NCBI RefSeq assembly: GCF_032452875.1
Contig: NC_083876.1
Location: 28,060,001 to 28,124,000, forward strand
Reading direction: 5' to 3'
Length of the DNA: 64,000 nt
Origin: Bos javanicus
Lineage: Eukaryota; Chordata; Mammalia; Artiodactyla; Bovidae
Part shown: one piece after another, positions 54,301 to 60,300 of the stretch
How positions within the stretch are numbered: the stretch's first letter is position 1
Layout of the letters: every line of letters starts with the position of its first letter
Position numbers and translations under genes: made by a program
The notes under the pieces: generated by a model
What the model was told of the DNA's origin: nothing
What the model saw: only the letters and a program-made list of their open reading frames with translations
Databases searched by the model: none

Positions 54301-57300
54301 ATACATGTTCTTACACAAGGGCAGGAGACTTTATCTTCACATCTTTAAAAGCAGAACCTTGACCCTCTTTCACTTACAGGATTAAGTTTCATCTGCAAAT
54401 ATTTACTCCAAAACTGAGTAAGAAAATTATGTTTTTAAGCCAATGTTATTGTTATTTTTCCCCCCTAGCAAAAAAGAAAATTGAAAAATCTGAAAAGGAA
54501 AGTAAAGGTAAATACATTTTAAGGCATGTATATCAAATTAGTGATAAAAGCATAGGAATCAAAAATATGTAATTATACAAATTATATCACTTAAAAAAGC
54601 AATTCATGAAAATATGGACATTGGTTTTAAAGTATATATCAGAATCGAAGCTATGTAGGGTGTTATTCATGCAAGGAGTGTAGTATTACATTATTATTAG
54701 ATATCTAAAGGGAACAGGAACTGAGATCTTAAAGCAAACTCCATCTGTTATTGCTATATTAACACCATAGAGTTCTTTTCATATAACTCCTGAATTGTAA
54801 ATATTGACTGCAAAATATGTAATTTCAAACTTAGAAAGACCTATGAATAAATACATATATGACTCTACCATTTTATCTCTATAGAAAAAGCAGAAGTGAG
54901 ACATCTTAAAGAAGAAAAAGGTAATTTTTAAAAGCTTAAAACTTCCTGAAGTCAAAATATTTTGAATAAATATGTATATGACTCTACCATTTTATCTCTA
55001 TAGAAAAAGCAGAAATGAGACATCTTAAAGAAGAAAAAGGTAATTTTTAAAAGCTTAAAACTTCCTGAAGTCAAAATATTTTGAATAAATATGTATATGA
55101 CTCTACCATTTTATCTCTATAGAAAAAGCAGAAATGAGACATCTTAAAGGAGAAAAAGGTAATTTTTAAAAGCTTAAAACTTCCTGAAGTCAAAATATTT
55201 TGAATAAATATGTATATGACTCTACCATTTTATCTCTATAGAAAAAGCAGAAATGAGACATCTTAAAGAAGAAAAAGGTAATTTTTATTTACTTATTTTT
55301 TCTTTTTTTAATTTAATTTTATTTTTAAACTTTACATAATTGTATTAGTTTTGCCAAATATCAAAATGAATCCGCCACAGGTATACATGTGTTCCCCATC
55401 CTGAACCCTCCTCCCTCCTCCCTCCGCATACCCTCCCTCTGGGTCATCCCAGTGCACTAGCCCCAAGCATCCAGTATCGTGCATCAAACCTGGACTGGTG
55501 ACTCATTTCATACATGATATTTTACATGTTTCAATGCCATTCTCCCAAATCTTCCCACCCTCTCCCTCTCCCACAGAGTCCATAAGACTGTTCTATACAT
55601 CAGTGTCTCTTTTGCTGTCTCGTACACAGGGTTATTGTTACCATCTTTCTAAATTCCATATATATGCGTTAGTATACTGTATTGGTGTTTTTCCTTCTGG
55701 CTTACTTCACTCTGTATAATAGGCTCCAGTTTCATCCACCTCATTAGGACTGATTCATTTTATCTCTATAGAAAAAGCAGAAATGAGACATCTTAAAGAA
55801 GAAAAAGGTAATTTTTAAAAGCTTAAAACTTCCTGAAGTCAAAATATTTTGAATAAATATGTATATGACTCTACCATTTTATCTCTATAGAAAAAGCAGA
55901 AATGAGACATCTTAAAGGAGAAAAAGGTAATTTTTAAAAGCTTAAAAGTTCCTGAAGTCAAAATATTTTTGAATAAATATGTATATGACTCTGTCATTTT
56001 ATCTCTATAGAAAAAGCAGAAATGAGACATCTTAAAGGACAAAAAGGTAATTTTTAAAAGCTTAAAATTTCCTGAAGTCAAAGTATTTTGAATAAATATG
56101 TATATGACTCTATCATTTTATCTCTATAGAAAAAGCAGAAATGAGACATCTTAAAGAAGAAAAAGGTAATTTTTAAGAGCTTAAAAGTTCCTGAAGTCAA
56201 AATATTTTGAATAAATATGTATATGACTCTGTCATTTTATCTCTATAGAAAAAGCAGAAATGAGACATCTTAAAGAAGAAAAAGGTAATTTTTAAAAGTT
56301 TAAAAGTTACTGAAGTCAAAGTATTTTGAGTCAAAATTTATTTATTTCAATTTTAAAGAAAACTTTTCTTTATGTACGCGATGATTGCTGGCCTGATTAA
56401 AAGAAGAAGAGTGGTAAATAATCACAGCCTGTGATAATGACAGTGTCAGAGGAGCGATGGATGCAGGCCACGCCTGCAGTGTGCAGTCGTGTGTTGGTCA
56501 TTGGTGAGAAACTGGTTAGAAGCTGCATTGCAATGCTGCTTTTTTACCTTAACTTTAGTTTTATTTATTTAGGAAACTACATAAATAATACAATAATCAC
56601 TGATTTCCATGTTTAGTCATCTAAAAACCTTATACAGGCCTTAATCATCAGAGAAATATTCTGTCGAGTCAGGAGCAAAGCATTCTTAGACATACCAAAA
56701 AGATTACTAATAACAAAAGAAGACACTTTTCTGGTTTATATCTAAATTCAATTGATCAGCATTACCCATTGTCCGTGGACTCAGATTCATTTAAATACCC
56801 TGTAATCACTGAGTTCAGGTCATATCTATGTTTATGCAGATACAACAATCTCTTCAGCTAACATTTATTTTTCTTAGGTGTTAGCAGAAAACTTTTAAAA
56901 CACCTTGAGAAAATATTTACAACATTTAAATTATTCTCATGTTGCTAAAGCTTAGAGTTGAAGTGAGCCAAAGTTTTTATGAATATTTGCTCTGAAAGTT
57001 AATATTTTAATTTACATTTTCCTTTTTATACAGTGCCAACAAGAAAAGAAAGTCTTCAATTACACAATGTGACAAAAGGTAATCTTGACCTTGGTAAATC
57101 CTCAAATGCTGTGTTGATGTGGAGATGCCTGAATTATGTTGGTGCTTAATATTAACACTAAATTTCTAAAGCAAGAAAGTCTAGCTGTGTATACAATTCT
57201 AACAGCAGGGGAAGTGGACAGGTAGGAAATAGAACAGAATGCTTACATTTCAGTGGAAAACTAGGAAATGTGAAGAAATAGAAACTATTAACAACATAAA

Positions 57301-60300
57301 CAGGAGAATGGCACCCCACTCCAGTATTCTTGCCTGGAGAATCCCAGGGACAGAGGAGCCTAGTGGGCTGCCGTCTATGGGGTCGCACAGAGTTGGACAC
57401 GACTAAAGTGACTTAGCAGCAGCAGCAACAACATAAACATTCATTAGATATCCCAGTACCTATCAGAAGGAAAAATTTATTATTGTAAGAAGACTTTCCC
57501 AGCATGACTACATTCAAGGATGATAGAGTAGTAAAAAGAGAAGGAGCCAATAGTCTGTTTATCTGCAACTACATCAAATATAACTAATATCATGAATATA
57601 GTTTTATTATTTATAAGTCAATCTTTGAAATTAATTCAACATAGATACAAAGTAGATAGCAGAGGGCAGAAGCTAGCATGCACATGACAGGCAGGTGTTC
57701 TTCACCCAAAATGAGAATGACCTATTTTAGTGACATCATCATAAAACTGTAAGAGTATAACTGAATTACTTAGTCTGGGTCATAAAATTTTAGATGAATC
57801 TAATGAATTCAAAATGTAACAAAACATAAGTGATTTATATTTTAAAATGCTAAGTAAACATGCCATAATTAAATAAGAATTTTCATTCAGAATAAATATA
57901 GATCTCTAGTCTGTGTGTATACTGGGAGTGTGGAGAGGGAGGAACCTAGTTTTTCACTGGTCCCTGTTGCTGCTTACTGTAATGTGTATACCTGAAATGG
58001 CAGAACATATTTAGACACAATTTTTAGTAATATTAAGGTGTAAAATTTAGAGTAAGAGAGCAAATCAGATTTGTAAAATGATACAAGAACACAATTTTTA
58101 TATTGGAAATTTCTCCAGAAATGTTATATCTTTTAAGATACTTAGCCAGAAGAATAGGAGAAGGCAATGGCACCTCACTCTAGTATTCTTGCCTGGAAAA
58201 TCCCATGGACGGAGGAGCCTGGTAGGCTCCAGTCCATGGGGTCGCTAAGAGTCGGACACGACTGAGCGACTTCACTTTCACTTTTCACTTTCATGCATTG
58301 GAGAAGGAAATGGCAACCCACTCCAATGTTCTTGCCTGGAGAATACCAGGGACGGGGGAGACTGGTGGGCTGCCGTCTATGGGGTAGCACAGAATCGGAC
58401 ACGACTGAAGCGACATAGCAGCAGCAGCAGCAGCAGGCAGAAGAATAAAAAGTAATGTATTACTTTGAAAACTCACAGCTATAGCCTTTCCTATTATTAT
58501 TTCAACTTCCATCTTAGTATAGACCCAGTGATCATTCACAGTTTAAAGCTGAGTTAATGTTAGGTGAAGGAAGTCTAACCTCTAGGAGTGTTTACCTGAT
58601 AGAGACAGGAGTTGGCTCCAAGTGGGTGTGGTGTCAAAGGCTTAAGCCCATTCAATCACATTTTAATATGAAGAAAAGTTATGACCAACCTAGATAGCAT
58701 ATTGAAAAGCAGAGACATTACTTTGCTAACAAAGGTCCATCTAGTCAAGGCTGTGGTTTTTCCAGTAGTCATGTATGGATGTGAGAGTTGGACTGTGAAG
58801 AAAGCTGAGTGCCGAAGAATTGATGCTTTTGAACTGTGGTGTTGGAGAAGACTCTTGAGAGACCCTTGGACTGCAAGGAGATCCAACCAGTCCATTCTAA
58901 AGGAGATAGGTCCTGGGTGTTCATTGGAAGGACTGATGCTAAAGCTGAAACTCCAGTACTTTGGCCACCTCATGCGAAGAGTTGACTCATTGGAAAAGAC
59001 TCTGATGCTGGGAGGGATTGGGGGCAGGAGGAGAAGGAGACGACAGAGGATGAGATGGCTGGGTGGCATCACCGACTCGATGGACGTGAGTCTGAGTGAA
59101 CTCCGGGAGTTGGTGATGGACAAGGAGGCCTGGCGTGCTGCAATTCATGGGGTTGCAAAGAGTCGGACATGACTGAACGACTGAACTGAACTGAACCACA
59201 TTATGGTAGGCAAATATAAGGGAAAGCTTTCTACCAATTAGAGCAGCCCAAAGATAAAATGTGCTTCCCTGGTGGCTCAGACAGTAAAGAATCTGCCTGC
59301 AATGTGGGAAACCTGGGTTTAATCCCTGGGTTGGGAAGGTCCCCTGGAGGAGGGCATGGCAACCCACTCCTATACTCTTGCCTGGAGAACCCCCATGGAT
59401 AGAGGAGCCTGTCCAGCTACAGTTTCACTTTCAAAGACAAAAGGCACCCCACTTTGTCCCCTAGAAAGTGGTCTATTGGTGCTGACTAGAGGGTGGCTGT
59501 CCAAAGGATTCTAGGGATTTGGACACTGGATAGAAGCTTCTTTCTTACTGTATTCTGTGAGTCCATTTCTAAGATCTTCATATTATGAATACATGGCAGG
59601 AAAAAATAATTACATGTGAAAACATAAGGGACTTGATTTAGGTCATACCTGAATGGTCTAGTGGTTTTCCCCACTTGCTTCAATTTAAGTCGAATTTGGC
59701 AATAAGGAGTTCATGATCTGAGCCACAGTCAGCTCCCAATCTTGTTTTTGGTGACTGTATAGAGCTTCTCCATCTTTGGCTGCAAAGAATATAATCAATC
59801 TGATTTCAGCATTGACCATCTGGTTATGTCCATGTGTAGAGTCTTCTCTTGTGTTGTTGGAAAAGGGTTATTGTTATGACCAGTGCATTCTCTTGGCAAA
59901 ACTCTATTAGCCTTTCCCTGCTTCATTCTGTACTCCAAGGCCAAATTTGCCTGTTACTCCAGGTGTTTATTGACTTCTACTTTTGCATTCCAATCCCCTA
60001 TAATGCAAAGGACATCTTCTTTGGGTGTTAGTTCTAAAAGGTCTTGTAGGTCTTCATAGAACTGTTCAACTTGAGCTTCTTCAGCATTACTGGTCAGGGC
60101 ATAGACTTGGATTAACGTGATAAAGATATACCCATTTGAATGCAGAGTTCCAAAGAATAGCAAGGAAAGATAAGAAAGCCTTGTTCAATGATCAATGCAA
60201 AGAAATAGAGGAAAACAATAGAATGGGAAAGACTAGAGATCTCTGCAAGAAAATTAGAGATACCAAAGGAACATTTCATGCAAACATGGGTTTGATAAAG

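Larger units (their letters stand above)
53567..54468 (+). other. TRDN: TRDN intron (902 bp)
   Basis: A MIR-like relic at 53615-53800 and a BovA SINE at 53828-53959. The acceptor is TTATTTTTCCCCCCTAG. Confidence 0.8.
54845..56329 (+). repeat. TRDN: Tandem array: nine exon-intron units of TRDN, period 119 bp
   Basis: A 36-bp exon plus a spacer of 83 bp (once 84) is repeated nine times. Exon starts: 54885, 55004, 55123, 55242, 55772, 55891, 56011, 56130, 56249. The gap between the 4th and 5th starts is 530 bp because an L1 piece replaced most of one spacer. Homology starts at GAATAAATA before copy 1 and fades after GTATTTTGA behind copy 9. Spacers keep the donor GTAATT, the motif CCTGAAGTCAAA and the acceptor TTTTATCTCTATAG, so every unit looks spliceable. 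Spacer differences are few (for example CTACC, CTGTC or CTATC before ATTTTATC), so the expansion is recent or homogenised. Confidence 0.97.

Noticed and set aside
55839..56081. 80-residue minus-strand frame with internal repeats
   Set aside because: It is the antisense shadow of the tandem exon array; its repetition only mirrors the 119-bp units.
54845..56329. Regularly spaced identical 36-bp repeats resembling a CRISPR array
   Set aside because: The spacers are also nearly identical to each other, the repeats have exon borders and code in frame with TRDN, and the genome is mammalian.
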